Below, piece by piece: positions 31,102 to 40,043 of a stretch of DNA of 64,000 bases. The notes under the pieces are model-generated. The model ran no database searches. It was not told the DNA's origin and saw nothing but the letters and a program-made list of their open reading frames with translations. Positions within the stretch are counted from its first letter, which is position 1. Every line of letters starts with the position of its first letter. The position numbers were made by a program, and so were the translations under genes. This stretch comes from Hymenobacter jejuensis. GTDB taxonomy: Bacteria; Bacteroidota; Bacteroidia; Cytophagales; Hymenobacteraceae. Location: positions 1,178,001 through 1,242,000 of the forward strand of contig NZ_CP040896.1 in the NCBI RefSeq assembly GCF_006337165.1. Direction: 5' to 3'.

Positions 31102-33462
31102 ATGAATGCTGCCGCGCCCTGGCGCTATGTCCGCTCCCTATGGCCTCGTTTTCGGGGCGTTGCGGTGGTATTGTTCCTTTTTTGTGTGATCGCTTGGGGC
31201 TTGGACAGAGCGTTTCCGTTGCCCCCCACGCCGCAGTACTCCCCCATTGTCACGGCAGCTGATGGCTCGGTGCTGCATGCTTTTCTGAACCCCACCCAGA
31301 AGTGGCGGATGAAAACGGAGCTGCGCGAAATCACCCCGGCGCTGCGCAAAGCCATTGTGGCGAAGGAAGACCGCTGGTTTTATTGGCATTTCGGCGTGAA
31401 CCCCTTCGCGCTTGTGCAAGCGGCAGCCCGCAACCTGTTTGGCCGTGGCCGCACCACCGGCGCTAGCACCATCACGATGCAAGTGGCGCGGCTTCTGGAA
31501 CCTAAGGAGCGCACCGTGGGCAACAAGCTGCTGGAAATAGTGCGTGCCGTGCAACTGGAAGCGCACTATAGCAAAGCCGAGATCCTGCAACTCTACCTCA
31601 ACCTAGTGCCGTACGGCGGCAACGTTGAAGGCGTAAAATCAGCCGCTTTGCTGTACTTCCAGCAACCCCCTGATTATCTGTCGCTTGCCCAAACCATTAC
31701 ACTGGCAGTCATTCCGAACCGGCCCCGGGGCTTGGTGCTGGGTCGAAACAACGGGGCCGTCCGGCGCGAGCGCAACCGCTGGCTGCGCCGTTTTGGCGCG
31801 GAAGGCTTATTTGCCAGGCAGGACATCGCCGATGCCTTGCTAGAACCCCTTGAGGTGCAGCGACATGCCGCCCCCACCCTGGCTCCGCACCTGGCGCGGC
31901 GGCTCGTGCGGCAACATCCAAGGCAAGCCATTATTGCCTCTACCCTCAGCCGCAGCAAGCAAACCAAAGCCGAAGATCTGACGCGCAACTACGTGCGTCG
32001 CCTGCACGAATTGGGCATTTCGAATGCGGCCGTATTGGTCGTCAACAACCGCACCCGGGCCGTGGAGGCTTATGTGGGCTCAGCCGATTTTCAGGATGCT
32101 TTTACCCAAGGCCAAGTCGATGGCATTCAGGCCGTTCGCTCGCCGGGCAGCACGCTGAAGCCCTTTCTGTACGCCCTGGCCTTTGATCGCGGCTTGGTGA
32201 CGCCCAAGCTGGTTTTGCCTGATGTGCCCACCAATTTTGCGGGCTACCGGCCCGAAAATTTCGATAAACATTGCAATGGCGAAGTGACGCTGGAGCGGGC
32301 CTTGGCCTTTTCGCTGAACATCCCGGCAGTGCGGGTGCTCTCCGAAATGGGCGTCGCGACGTTTACGGACAAGCTGCGGGAGGCGGGTTTCCAACGCGTG
32401 GGCCGCGATGCACCGCGGTTAGGCTTATCGACCATTTTGGGCGGTTGCGGGGCTTCGTTGGAAGAGCTTACCAATCTGTTTGTTACGCTGGCGAATAGCG
32501 GCAGATACGCGCCCTTGCAATGGATTGTAAGTCGGCCAAATGCTACGGCGTCTCCCGCTCGATCCAAGGGCGAGGTGGCTTTGGTGTCGGATGGGGCGGC
32601 CTTTCTGGTTACCGATATTCTTTCGCAGCTGACGCGGCCCGATTTGCCGGTTAGCTACGAAAGCAGCACGCACTTGCCCAAAATTGCCTGGAAAACCGGT
32701 ACCAGCTACGGTCGCCGCGATGCCTGGAGCATTGGCTACAACCGCGAATACACGATCGGCGTCTGGATTGGAAATTTCAGCGGGCAGGGCGCGCCGGCGC
32801 TTACCGGCGCCGACGTGGCCACACCGTTGCTATTCGACCTGTTTAATACGATTGCCTACAACTCGCCGAACGACTGGTTTCAGCCGCCGGCCTCTTTGGA
32901 TTTTCGCTTGGTGTGCGCCGAAACTGGTCAGCTGCCGGGGGCGAATTGCCCTAATCAGCTCATCGATTATTTCCTGCCGGGCACGTCTTCTACCCAGCGT
33001 TGCGAGCACCAAAAGGAAGTGTTGCTGTCGGCGGATGGTCGCTATGCATATTGCCGGGCGTGCGCGCCGGTTGCGGGTTTCCGGCGGGAGCTTTATCCTA
33101 ATATGTTGCCCGAAATAGTGGCCTACAAGGAAACCCAAGGCATTCCGTACCGTCGCTTGCCGCCACACAACCCGGAGTGCCAGCTCGTGCGCGGCGGTGC
33201 CGAACGCGCGCCCAGCATCACGTCGCCGCTACCCAACACTGAATACGTGCTCAACCGTGGCGAAAAGCAGCAATTGCTGCTCAGCTGCACCACCGACAAC
33301 GAGGTGCGCCAAGTGTATTGGTATGTAAATGATCGGTTTCTGCGCGCGGCGGCGGCTACTGAGCGCGTCTTTTTTCGGCCCGCGCCTGGGCCGCTCAAAA
33401 TTTCCTGCGCCGACGATCACGGCCGCAACACAGATATTCGGGTGATTGTGAGCGAGTTATAA
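31102..33462 (+). CDS. pbpC: Penicillin-binding protein 1C (bifunctional transglycosylase/transpeptidase)
   Basis: About 786 residues. One N-terminal membrane segment (VAVVLFLFCVIAWGL) is followed by a GT51 transglycosylase domain with IVAKEDRWFYWHFGVNP and STITMQVARLLEP. The transpeptidase domain has S350-T-L-K353 in SPGSTLKPFLYA, SLN in FSLNIPAV and K531-T-G in WKTGTSYGRRDAW. The C-terminal domain (NTEYVLNRGEKQQLLLSC) is that of PBP1C proteins. It polymerises and cross-links peptidoglycan at the inner membrane. PBP1C is classically encoded next to alpha-2-macroglobulin genes, which fits the gene at 21040. The ATG at 31102 is preferred over a TTG at 31060. It starts 52 bp after the inhibitor gene and is probably co-transcribed with it. 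Confidence 0.94.
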   Translation: MNAAAPWRYVRSLWPRFRGVAVVLFLFCVIAWGLDRAFPLPPTPQYSPIVTAADGSVLHAFLNPTQKWRMKTELREITPALRKAIVAKEDRWFYWHFGVNPFALVQAAARNLFGRGRTTGASTITMQVARLLEPKERTVGNKLLEIVRAVQLEAHYSKAEILQLYLNLVPYGGNVEGVKSAALLYFQQPPDYLSLAQTITLAVIPNRPRGLVLGRNNGAVRRERNRWLRRFGAEGLFARQDIADALLEPLEVQRHAAPTLAPHLARRLVRQHPRQAIIASTLSRSKQTKAEDLTRNYVRRLHELGISNAAVLVVNNRTRAVEAYVGSADFQDAFTQGQVDGIQAVRSPGSTLKPFLYALAFDRGLVTPKLVLPDVPTNFAGYRPENFDKHCNGEVTLERALAFSLNIPAVRVLSEMGVATFTDKLREAGFQRVGRDAPRLGLSTILGGCGASLEELTNLFVTLANSGRYAPLQWIVSRPNATASPARSKGEVALVSDGAAFLVTDILSQLTRPDLPVSYESSTHLPKIAWKTGTSYGRRDAWSIGYNREYTIGVWIGNFSGQGAPALTGADVATPLLFDLFNTIAYNSPNDWFQPPASLDFRLVCAETGQLPGANCPNQLIDYFLPGTSSTQRCEHQKEVLLSADGRYAYCRACAPVAGFRRELYPNMLPEIVAYKETQGIPYRRLPPHNPECQLVRGGAERAPSITSPLPNTEYVLNRGEKQQLLLSCTTDNEVRQVYWYVNDRFLRAAAATERVFFRPAPGPLKISCADDHGRNTDIRVIVSEL

Positions 33463-33475
33463 AGCCAATAAGCTC

Positions 33476-33510
33476 TTATTATAAGCATTTGACTATCAAA
33501 CACTTATAAC
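33476..33510. repeat. AT-rich palindrome between convergent genes (AT copy 4)
   Basis: TTATTATAAGCATTTGACTA followed by TCAAACACTTATAAC. It begins 14 bp after the pbpC stop and overlaps the stop codon of the DUF779 gene (33504-33506). It is the only candidate terminator between these convergent genes. Confidence 0.8.
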
Positions 33511-33899
33511 TCTGGCACTTCATCGCCTGCGAACACGGGCGCCATCGCCTGCGATTCTTCTTCCGTGAAAAGCCGCGAGCGAATGAGGAAACGCACGCCC
33601 AAAGGGATTTCGAGTGAAAAGCTGGCGCCGCGGCCTTTCGTCACGTCGACGGTGAGTTGGGTGTGCTTCCAGTACTCAAACTGGCTGGCGCTCATAAAGA
33701 AATCGCAGCCGTAGATGCGGCCGAGCCACACATCGCTCCCCCCGACTCTGAACTCGCCGGCGGCAAAACACATGGGCGACGAGCCATCGCAACAGCCGCC
33801 GCTCTGGTGAAACATCAGGGGGCCGTGTTCCTCGCGGAGCAAATCGATAACAGCTTCAGCAGCAGGCGTCACCAAGACGCGGGGTGTGAGGGTGGGCAT
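33504..33899 (-). CDS. DUF779 family protein
   Basis: A 131-residue protein of unknown biochemical function with the DUF779 signature: AAEAVIDLLREEHGPLMFHQ followed by SGGCCDGSSPMC, and later DVWLGRIYGCDFFMSASQFE. Conserved cysteines suggest metal binding. Members are usually encoded beside AldB/ExaC-type aldehyde dehydrogenases, and here the aldehyde dehydrogenase gene is immediately upstream on the same strand, separated by about 230 bp with a hairpin. I chose the ATG at 33899; an open frame to 34001 adds residues without family similarity. Confidence 0.88.
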   Translation of the reverse strand: MPTLTPRVLVTPAAEAVIDLLREEHGPLMFHQSGGCCDGSSPMCFAAGEFRVGGSDVWLGRIYGCDFFMSASQFEYWKHTQLTVDVTKGRGASFSLEIPLGVRFLIRSRLFTEEESQAMAPVFAGDEVPEL

Positions 33900-34061
33900 G
33901 GCAAATGAATGAATTAGCGGACGTGACGCCGACAGGTACGAACAACACCCGTGCGCCGCCGGAGCAGCACAAAGCAAGTGTCTCACATACGGTAGTAACA
34001 CGTTTTAATAGAAACGTGACCTACTGTAAAAAAGACACTTATCGCCCTCCGACTAAATGAT

Positions 34062-34103
34062 AAAGAACGTCATGCTTCGCTTACGCTCTGCATGACGTTC
34101 TTT
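34062..34103 (-). terminator. Hairpin downstream of the aldehyde dehydrogenase gene
   Basis: AAAGAACGTCATGC and GCATGACGTTCTTT form a 14-bp perfect stem around a 14-base loop, 28 bp after the aldehyde dehydrogenase stop. The T-tract is short. The GTCATGC arm end is shared with the CTGAGC repeat family, so it may be a relative of that element. Confidence 0.6.
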
Positions 34104-34108
34104 ACATT

Positions 34109-34131
34109 GCATTGATTATCAATATTTTACT
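34109..34131. repeat. AT-rich palindrome, partial copy (AT copy 5)
   Basis: ATTGATTATCAAT core (34111-34123) followed by ATTTTAC; the outer arms are degenerate. It directly adjoins the stop codon of the aldehyde dehydrogenase gene at 34132. Confidence 0.6.
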
Positions 34132-35658
34132 TTAAAAGAAGCCGAGCTTCTGCTGGCTGTAAGAAATCAGCATGTTCTTGTTTTGGCGGTAGTGATTGAG
34201 CATCATCTTGTGATTCTCACGGCCAAAACCTGAAGCCTTATAGCCGCCAAACGGCGCGCCAGCGGGGTAATCGTGGTAGCAATTGACCCACACGCGGCCG
34301 GCCTGAATGGCGCGGGGCATCTGATACAGTTCGTGGGCATCGCGGGTCCAGAGGCCGGCGCCGAGGCCGTAGAGCGTGTCGTTGGCGATGGCGATGGCTT
34401 CGTCGTTGTCCTTGAAGGTCGTCACCGACAGCACCGGCCCGAAGATCTCTTCCTGGAAGATGCGCATCTTGTTGTGGCCCCGGAAAATGGTCGGCTGAAT
34501 GTAGTAGCCCTCGGCCAGCGCGCCGTCTTCCTGGTGGTACGCATCGCCGCCCACGAGCACTTCGGCGCCTTCGGCCTTGCCGATTTCGAGGTAGCTCAGG
34601 ATTTTTTCAAACTGATCGTTGGAAGCCTGGGCGCCCATCATGGTTTCCATGTCCAGCGGGTTGCCGAGCTTGATGGCTTTCACGCGCTCGATTACGCGGG
34701 CGATGAACTCGTCATAAATGTCTTCGTGCACCAGCATCCGCGAGGGGCAAGTGCAGATTTCGCCTTGGTTGAGGGCAAACATCACGGCCCCTTCGATGGC
34801 TTTGTCGAGGAAGTCATCGTCGTGGTCCATCACGCTCTTGCAGAAGATGTTAGGCGATTTGCCGCCCAGCTCCATCGTAACGGGAATGATGTTTTCGGAA
34901 GCGTATTGCAGAATCAGGCGGCCCGTGGTGGTTTCGCCCGTGAAGGCTACTTTCTGCACCCGCGGCGACGAGGCCAGCGGCTTGCCAGCTTCCAGCCCAA
35001 ACCCATTGACGACGTTAAGCACCCCAGCCGGCACGATGTCCTGAATCATTTCCATCAGCACCATGATGCTGGCGGGCGTTTGCTCGGCGGGTTTTACTAC
35101 CACACAGTTGCCGGCCGCCAGCGCAGGCGCGATTTTCCAGGTGGCCATCAGCAGCGGAAAATTCCAGGGAATAATCTGGCCAATGACGCCCAGCGGCTCC
35201 TGAATTACCAGCGATAACGTATTCTCATTCAGCTCCGTAGCCGAACCTTCTTCGGCCCGAATCACGCCGGCAAAATAGCGGAAGTGATCGATGGCCAGGG
35301 GTAAGTCGGCGGCCATACACTCGCGGATGGCTTTGCCGTTTTCGATGCACTCCACGGCGGCCAGATGCTCGAGGTTGGCTTCCATGACATCGGCAATTTT
35401 CAGCAGCATGTTGCTACGCGTGGTGGCTGAGGCATGCTTCCAGGTTTTGAAGGCTTCGTGGGCGGCGTCGAGCGCCAATTCGATATCTTCCTTGGTCGAG
35501 CGGGCTACCTTACAGAAGGCCTTGCCGTCGATGGGCGAAGGGTTCTCGAAGTACTGTCCTTTCACTGGCGCGACCCATTTGCCGCCGATGAAATTATCGT
35601 AATGATCTTTAAATTGAGGACGGGCAACTAGGGTGGTGGGTTTTTCTAACGTTTCCAT
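34132..35658 (-). CDS. NAD-dependent aldehyde dehydrogenase (AldB/ExaC type)
   Basis: A 508-residue enzyme with all catalytic residues of the superfamily: N in IIPWNFPLL (residue 166), E263 in [12 protein letters not shown] and nucleophile C302 in [13 protein letters not shown]. The C-terminal [19 protein letters not shown] motif is that of AldB/ExaC acetaldehyde-type enzymes. It oxidises small aldehydes to acids in the cytoplasm. With the rhamnose genes 20 kb away a role on lactaldehyde is possible but only speculative. It is divergent from an AraC-type regulator gene, with 226 bp between starts, and is followed by DUF779. This trio is a frequently seen arrangement. Confidence 0.92.
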   Translation of the reverse strand: METLEKPTTLVARPQFKDHYDNFIGGKWVAPVKGQYFENPSPIDGKAFCKVARSTKEDIELALDAAHEAFKTWKHASATTRSNMLLKIADVMEANLEHLAAVECIENGKAIRECMAADLPLAIDHFRYFAGVIRAEEGSATELNENTLSLVIQEPLGVIGQIIPWNFPLLMATWKIAPALAAGNCVVVKPAEQTPASIMVLMEMIQDIVPAGVLNVVNGFGLEAGKPLASSPRVQKVAFTGETTTGRLILQYASENIIPVTMELGGKSPNIFCKSVMDHDDDFLDKAIEGAVMFALNQGEICTCPSRMLVHEDIYDEFIARVIERVKAIKLGNPLDMETMMGAQASNDQFEKILSYLEIGKAEGAEVLVGGDAYHQEDGALAEGYYIQPTIFRGHNKMRIFQEEIFGPVLSVTTFKDNDEAIAIANDTLYGLGAGLWTRDAHELYQMPRAIQAGRVWVNCYHDYPAGAPFGGYKASGFGRENHKMMLNHYRQNKNMLISYSQQKLGFF

Positions 35659-35884
35659 GCTGTGGGAGTTATGGAGTTAAGACTACTTCCAAGGTAGCTT
35701 CTATTATTGCCCGAAAAGATGTAGTATCCTCTCATTAAGCTTGATGATAATCGCAAGTTGACTTATCCTTTCAAGGCTTGATTTCTGCTCCTCTGCTGCC
35801 GGTTTTCGTTGCCCACAACGGAGGGCCGGCCACTACTGAAACGGAGAACTGATTACGCCTTCCTGCCCTTTATCCCCACCCATC
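35659..35884. promoter_or_regulatory. Divergent promoter region aldehyde dehydrogenase / AraC regulator
   Basis: 226 bp between two divergent starts. No clear promoter box or long inverted repeat can be named. The arrangement suggests that the AraC-type protein binds here and controls the aldehyde dehydrogenase gene. Confidence 0.45.
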
Positions 35885-36811
35885 ATGTCCCGCCCCACTC
35901 AGCCCACTTCTGTTGCCCTTCACCACCCCGATAAGCTGGATACGCTGGTCGAAAACCGCACGGTGTACACGCTTGAGGGCTTCGAGCTAAACATTTTCGA
36001 AACGCACCAGCAGGCCAGCCGCGTGCCACTCAGCATGGGCAGCCTGGTACTCACGACCATGCTGCGGGGCAAAAAAGTGATGCACCTCCCCGACCGCCCC
36101 GCTTTCGACTACCTGCCCGGCGAATCGGTGATTGTGGGCGAACAGCAAACCATGGAAATCGACTTCCCGGAAGCTACTCTCGACAACCCGACGCAGTGCC
36201 TGGCCGTGGCCATTCCGTCCGATACCATTCGCCAAACCGTCGATTTGCTCAACGAGCGCTTTCCGCTGGCCGAAGACCACACGCCCTGGCACCTGAGCAA
36301 CTCCGCGAACGCGCACCTGACCAACACGCCCGAGCTTACCGGCACGCTGGAGCGCCTCATTCATCTGTCGCAGGAAACGCACGCCGCCAAGGATGTGCTG
36401 GCGTCGTTTACGCTGCAAGAATTGCTCATCCGGCTCATGCAGACGCAGGCGCGCAAGCTCATTTTTCACAACTACGCCCAGCACCTGACCTCGCACCGCT
36501 TTGCGCACGTCGTGCACTACATCAAGCAACACCTCACCGAGCAGATCACGGTGCAAAAGCTCTGTGAGCTAGCCTGCATGAGCAAGGCGACGTTTTTTCG
36601 CCTCTTCAAGCGCGAGTTTGGCCTTACGCCCGTCGAGTACGTGATTCAGGAGCGCCTTACCGAAGCCAAACGCTTGCTGCGCAACCCTTTCAGCACCGTG
36701 GCCGATGTGTGCTTTCGGGTGGGCTTCAACAACACCAATTACTTTCAGGTGCTTTTCAAAAAGTACGAAGGCATGACGCCGGGCTTGTACAAAAAGCGGT
36801 GCGCCGCGTGA
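35885..36811 (+). CDS. AraC family transcriptional regulator
   Basis: A 308-residue regulator. The N-terminal part (residues 15-180) resembles the AraC-type ligand-binding region (VPLSMGSLVLTTMLRGKKVM, YLPGESVIVGEQQTMEIDFP). The C-terminal 100 residues hold two helix-turn-helix motifs: QITVQKLCELACMSKATFFR and NPFSTVADVCFRVGFNNTNY, ending with FKKYEGMTPGLYKKR. It is divergent from the aldehyde dehydrogenase gene and most likely its activator in response to alcohol or aldehyde stress; this is inferred from context. It ends 32 bp before an AT-rich palindrome. Confidence 0.9.
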   Translation: MSRPTQPTSVALHHPDKLDTLVENRTVYTLEGFELNIFETHQQASRVPLSMGSLVLTTMLRGKKVMHLPDRPAFDYLPGESVIVGEQQTMEIDFPEATLDNPTQCLAVAIPSDTIRQTVDLLNERFPLAEDHTPWHLSNSANAHLTNTPELTGTLERLIHLSQETHAAKDVLASFTLQELLIRLMQTQARKLIFHNYAQHLTSHRFAHVVHYIKQHLTEQITVQKLCELACMSKATFFRLFKREFGLTPVEYVIQERLTEAKRLLRNPFSTVADVCFRVGFNNTNYFQVLFKKYEGMTPGLYKKRCAA

Positions 36812-36842
36812 GAACCCACGCAACCAAACAAGAAATATATTT

Positions 36843-36877
36843 TATATAACCATCTGGTTATCAATAACTTATACAAT
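36843..36877. repeat. AT-rich palindrome after the AraC gene (AT copy 6)
   Basis: TATATAACCATCTGGTTATC followed by AATAACTTATACAA. The core is changed from TTGAT to TGGTT on one side while TATCAA is kept on the other. Confidence 0.6.
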
Positions 36878-37018
36878 AAAGCAAAAGAAGATTTCTGTCC
36901 CGTTGTAACATTTAGGTACTCCCAAAGCATTTAAGGGAGCAAAAGCGGCTGAATTTAGCGGTTGGGTTTCGCACGTTGCCGCTCACCCACCGGGCCGCCT
37001 TACCACGGATTACAATTC

Positions 37019-38236
37019 ATGAAATCAACTCTTCTTGAGCAGGAAAAACCGGCTTCGGCGGTTTCTGCTCCGGCCATCGATGCCGCTTTGGTGTGGCTGA
37101 TGGCGATTACGTGCGGCCTGGTCGTCGCCAATATTTACTACAACCAACCGTTGCTCGCCGACATCGGCAACACCTTCCACCTCTCCGACAGCAAAGTCAG
37201 CCTGATTGCCACCGCCACCCAAATCGGCTACACGCTGGGGCTGTTTCTGGTGGTGCCGCTCGGCGATAAAGTCGAACGCAAGCGCCTGATCTTGTTGAAG
37301 TTGCTGTGCGCGGCGGCAGCCATGGCCTTAGCAGCTTTTGCGCCTTCGTTTGTGGTGCTGGTCGTGGCCAGCGTTTTGATCGGCATTTTTTCGGCGGTGC
37401 CGCAGCTTCTTATTCCGATGGCGGCCTCGCTGGCCAACGACGAAGATCGCGGCCGCATCGTGGGCAAGGTCATGAGCGGCCTGCTGATCGGCATTCTGCT
37501 TTCGCGCACTATTAGTGGGTATGTAGGCGCGCATTTTGGCTGGCGCACGATGTTCTGGGCTGGTTCGGCGGCGATGGTAGTACTGACGGGCGTATTGGCC
37601 TTGAAACTTCCGACCAGCCGTCCGTCCTTCACCGGCACCTACGCCAGCCTGATGAAATCGCTGGTGAGCCTGACGCGCGACTTGCAGCCGTTGCGACGGG
37701 CTGCCTTGGTAGGCGGCTTTTTATTCGCGGGCTTCAGCGTTTTCTGGACTACGCTGGTGTTCTTTCTGGAAGGCAGCCCCTACCATTACGGCAGCGACGT
37801 CGTGGGCTTTTTCGGCCTGATTGGCGCCTGCGGAGCCTTGGCCGCGCCGCTGGCTGGCAAAGCCGCCGACAAAAAAGGGCCCGACTACGCCATCCGAATT
37901 GGATTGCTCCTGGCTCTGGCCGCATACGCCATACTGGGCTTCGGCGGCTACCACCTGGCTGGGCTAGTAGTGGGCGTCATCATTCTGGATGTGGGCGTGC
38001 AGGCGACCCACATTTCCAACCAATCGAGCATTTTCGCGCTGATTCCGGAAGCGCGCAGCCGCCTCAACACCGTGTACATGACCGCCTATTTTATCGGCGG
38101 TTCGTTGGGCTCGCTGGCAGGCGGGTTTGCGTGGGCCAACGCTGGTTGGGCGGGCGTAAGCGCGACCGGTTTTTCGTTTGTGCTGGCCGCTTTTCTCATC
38201 AATCAGCTCTACCGTCGTAAGCAGCAAGCGCGCTAA
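37019..38236 (+). CDS. MFS transporter
   Basis: About 405 residues with the hydrophobic pattern of a 12-helix major facilitator. Landmarks are NIYYNQPLLADIGNTF after helix 1, the loop 2-3 signature GDKVERKRLILLKLL and the mid-protein repeat GKAADKKGPDYAIRIGLLLA. It is typical of the DHA/arabinose-efflux-like group of inner-membrane drug or metabolite exporters; substrate unknown. I chose the ATG at 37019, since the upstream frame start at 36962 is a TTG with unrelated residues. It is transcribed alone and ends at a bidirectional terminator shared with rmlD. Confidence 0.88.
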   Translation: MKSTLLEQEKPASAVSAPAIDAALVWLMAITCGLVVANIYYNQPLLADIGNTFHLSDSKVSLIATATQIGYTLGLFLVVPLGDKVERKRLILLKLLCAAAAMALAAFAPSFVVLVVASVLIGIFSAVPQLLIPMAASLANDEDRGRIVGKVMSGLLIGILLSRTISGYVGAHFGWRTMFWAGSAAMVVLTGVLALKLPTSRPSFTGTYASLMKSLVSLTRDLQPLRRAALVGGFLFAGFSVFWTTLVFFLEGSPYHYGSDVVGFFGLIGACGALAAPLAGKAADKKGPDYAIRIGLLLALAAYAILGFGGYHLAGLVVGVIILDVGVQATHISNQSSIFALIPEARSRLNTVYMTAYFIGGSLGSLAGGFAWANAGWAGVSATGFSFVLAAFLINQLYRRKQQAR

Positions 38237-38241
38237 AACGC

Positions 38242-38277
38242 AAAAAGGCCGCGATTCACATGAACCGCGGCCTTTTT
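38242..38277. terminator. Bidirectional terminator between MFS and rmlD genes
   Basis: AAAAAGGCCGCG pairs with CGCGGCCTTTTT, and the stem continues with TTCA/TGAA into the loop with one mismatch. Flanking A and T tracts allow use on both strands. Confidence 0.88.
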
Positions 38278-38303
38278 ATATCTGTTTGACGATCAATTAG
38301 ATA
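38276..38303. repeat. AT-rich palindrome at the rmlD stop (AT copy 7, diverged)
   Basis: TATATCTGTTTGACGATCAA followed by TTAGATAC. It overlaps the TAA stop of rmlD (38297-38299) and touches the terminator hairpin. Confidence 0.55.
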
Positions 38304-39148
38304 CGACTCATGCACTCCTTCAGGCTATCGCGCCAGTGCGGAATGGCCAGTTGCAGGTTGGTCTTGACTTTCGTTTTGTCCATTACCGAAAACGCCGGGC
38401 GCGTGGCTTTGGTCGGGTACTCGGCCGTACGAATGGGCACCGCGTTGACACTTGTGTTGCTGAGCTCAAAAATGGCCTTGGCAAAGTCATACCACGATGT
38501 AACGCCCTCGTTGCTATAGTGATACACGCCGTACTGCTGGCTCTGGCGTTCGATGATGGTGAAGATGCAGCCCGCCAAATCGATGGCGTACGTGGGCGTC
38601 CCGATCTGATCCCAGATGATGCGAAGCTCGTCGCGCTCGCGGCCCAGCTTCAGCATCGTTTTCACGAAGTTGTTGGCAAATTCCGAATACAACCAGCTGG
38701 TACGCAGGATGAAATACCGGCTGGTGTGTTCGGCTACCACCTGCTCGCCTTCCAGCTTCGTGAGGCCGTACACGCTGATTGGCTCCGTTTCGTCGGTTTC
38801 GATTAAGGGCTGATTGCCAGTGCCGGCAAACACAAAATCGGTGGAGATGTGAATGAGCGTGGTTTCAAATTCGTCGCACACCCGGCTCAGGTTTTCGGCG
38901 CCGTCGCGGTTGATTTTCCGGGCCAGATCCACGTCGTCTTCCGCTCTATCGACGGCGGTGTAGGCGGCGCAATTGATGCAATACGCGGGTCGGTATTGCG
39001 CAAAAACGGCTTGTAGCTTCGCCGCATCCAGAATATCGGCTTGCTCTTCGGGCAGAAACACGACATCCGTTACGTTGCGCTCTTTCGCGACGTGCTGCAG
39101 GCATTGCCCCAATTGGCCGGAGGCCCCGAAAACGACTATTTTGCTCAT
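38297..39148 (-). CDS. rmlD: dTDP-4-dehydrorhamnose reductase
   Basis: A 283-residue extended short-chain dehydrogenase. The nucleotide-binding loop is FGASGQLGQCLQ (residues 7-18), followed by INCAAYTAVDRAEDD, HISTDFVFAG and the catalytic YGLTKLEGE (YxxxK). This is the RmlD/RfbD reductase that makes dTDP-L-rhamnose, a precursor of surface polysaccharide, in the cytoplasm. The other rml genes are not in the window, so it stands alone. This is anabolic rhamnose and not directly tied to the catabolic cluster at the left. Convergent with the MFS gene. Confidence 0.92.
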   Translation of the reverse strand: MSKIVVFGASGQLGQCLQHVAKERNVTDVVFLPEEQADILDAAKLQAVFAQYRPAYCINCAAYTAVDRAEDDVDLARKINRDGAENLSRVCDEFETTLIHISTDFVFAGTGNQPLIETDETEPISVYGLTKLEGEQVVAEHTSRYFILRTSWLYSEFANNFVKTMLKLGRERDELRIIWDQIGTPTYAIDLAGCIFTIIERQSQQYGVYHYSNEGVTSWYDFAKAIFELSNTSVNAVPIRTAEYPTKATRPAFSVMDKTKVKTNLQLAIPHWRDSLKECMSRI

Positions 39149-39215
39149 GTAGTGGTGCTAGTTGACGTAAAGCAATTCGGAATTTGGCTCCAAATTAACT
39201 CATTCAACCCAAGCG

Positions 39216-40043
39216 CTACTCACCGCGCGAGTCACGGCGTTTGTTTTTGATGGGCTGAAAGCGCAATTCGCGCGGCTGCTTTTCGCTGAGGTATTTCCAG
39301 TAGCGCAACGGAATGTGGCGCCGGTGCAGTTTTAGGTTGCGGCGCTCCGGAATATTGACGTGGTCGAAGTACGTCTGCCAGAGCACTTTAAACAGCGGCT
39401 CGCGCTCGTCGAGCACCGTTGCCGACACGCTGGTGCTGCGTTGCGGCGCGTCGGCTTCAAACTGCACGATGTCAGTATGATGCAGGTCGTAATACAGCCC
39501 GTAGTGCCGCCGCCGGTCGAAGATGAGCCAGCGCTGGTCGGCGTAGCGCTTGGTAAAATGCGGCGCAATGAGCGGCAACACATCAAAATCCGGATCGATG
39601 GTAGCGTGAAACAGGCCATCACTTGTTTTTTCAAAGCGCACGAACGCTTCCATGCGGTGCTTTTCGCGGCCGAGCTGCTGGCTAATGTGTGCCACGAGGC
39701 GCACGGTATCGTCGGCGTAATTCTCCGAGATATCTACTTGGCCCCGTGCTTCCACCGCCTGCTGCACATACCGACTGATCAGCATCTCCCGATCGGGCCG
39801 CTCCGATAAATACGTGTGGTACAAACGATTACGCGTCTCGCCGTCTATGTACTTTAGCAAGCCTTTCCACACGCGGGTGGCTTTGTCTTCGTTGGTTTCG
39901 ATGTGCACCGTGGCTGTAAACAACCCACCCTGCACGGCCCCGAGCGGCTGCACGCTGTTGGGCCAGGCTTTGCGCTCGTACATTTCCAGCACTACCGTAA
40001 GCAGGCCGTCGAAGGTGCCGTCGTAGGTATAGTCGTGAGTCAT
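39216..40043 (-). CDS. DUF4130 protein (TIGR03915 type), partner of a radical SAM DNA-related protein
   Basis: A 275-residue protein that opens with YDGTFDGLLTVVLEMYERK and continues with a basic C-terminal half: FDRRRHYGLYYDLHH, LWQTYFDHVNIPERRNLKLH and RHIPLRYWKYLSEKQP. This matches the family annotated as a putative DNA metabolism protein that co-occurs with a specific radical SAM enzyme, which is indeed encoded 1.1 kb upstream on the same strand. Some homologues are fused to uracil-DNA-glycosylase-like domains. The function is not established. Its start overlaps the stop of the alpha/beta hydrolase gene by 4 bp, so the three genes appear translationally or transcriptionally linked. Confidence 0.85.
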   Translation of the reverse strand: MTHDYTYDGTFDGLLTVVLEMYERKAWPNSVQPLGAVQGGLFTATVHIETNEDKATRVWKGLLKYIDGETRNRLYHTYLSERPDREMLISRYVQQAVEARGQVDISENYADDTVRLVAHISQQLGREKHRMEAFVRFEKTSDGLFHATIDPDFDVLPLIAPHFTKRYADQRWLIFDRRRHYGLYYDLHHTDIVQFEADAPQRSTSVSATVLDEREPLFKVLWQTYFDHVNIPERRNLKLHRRHIPLRYWKYLSEKQPRELRFQPIKNKRRDSRGE

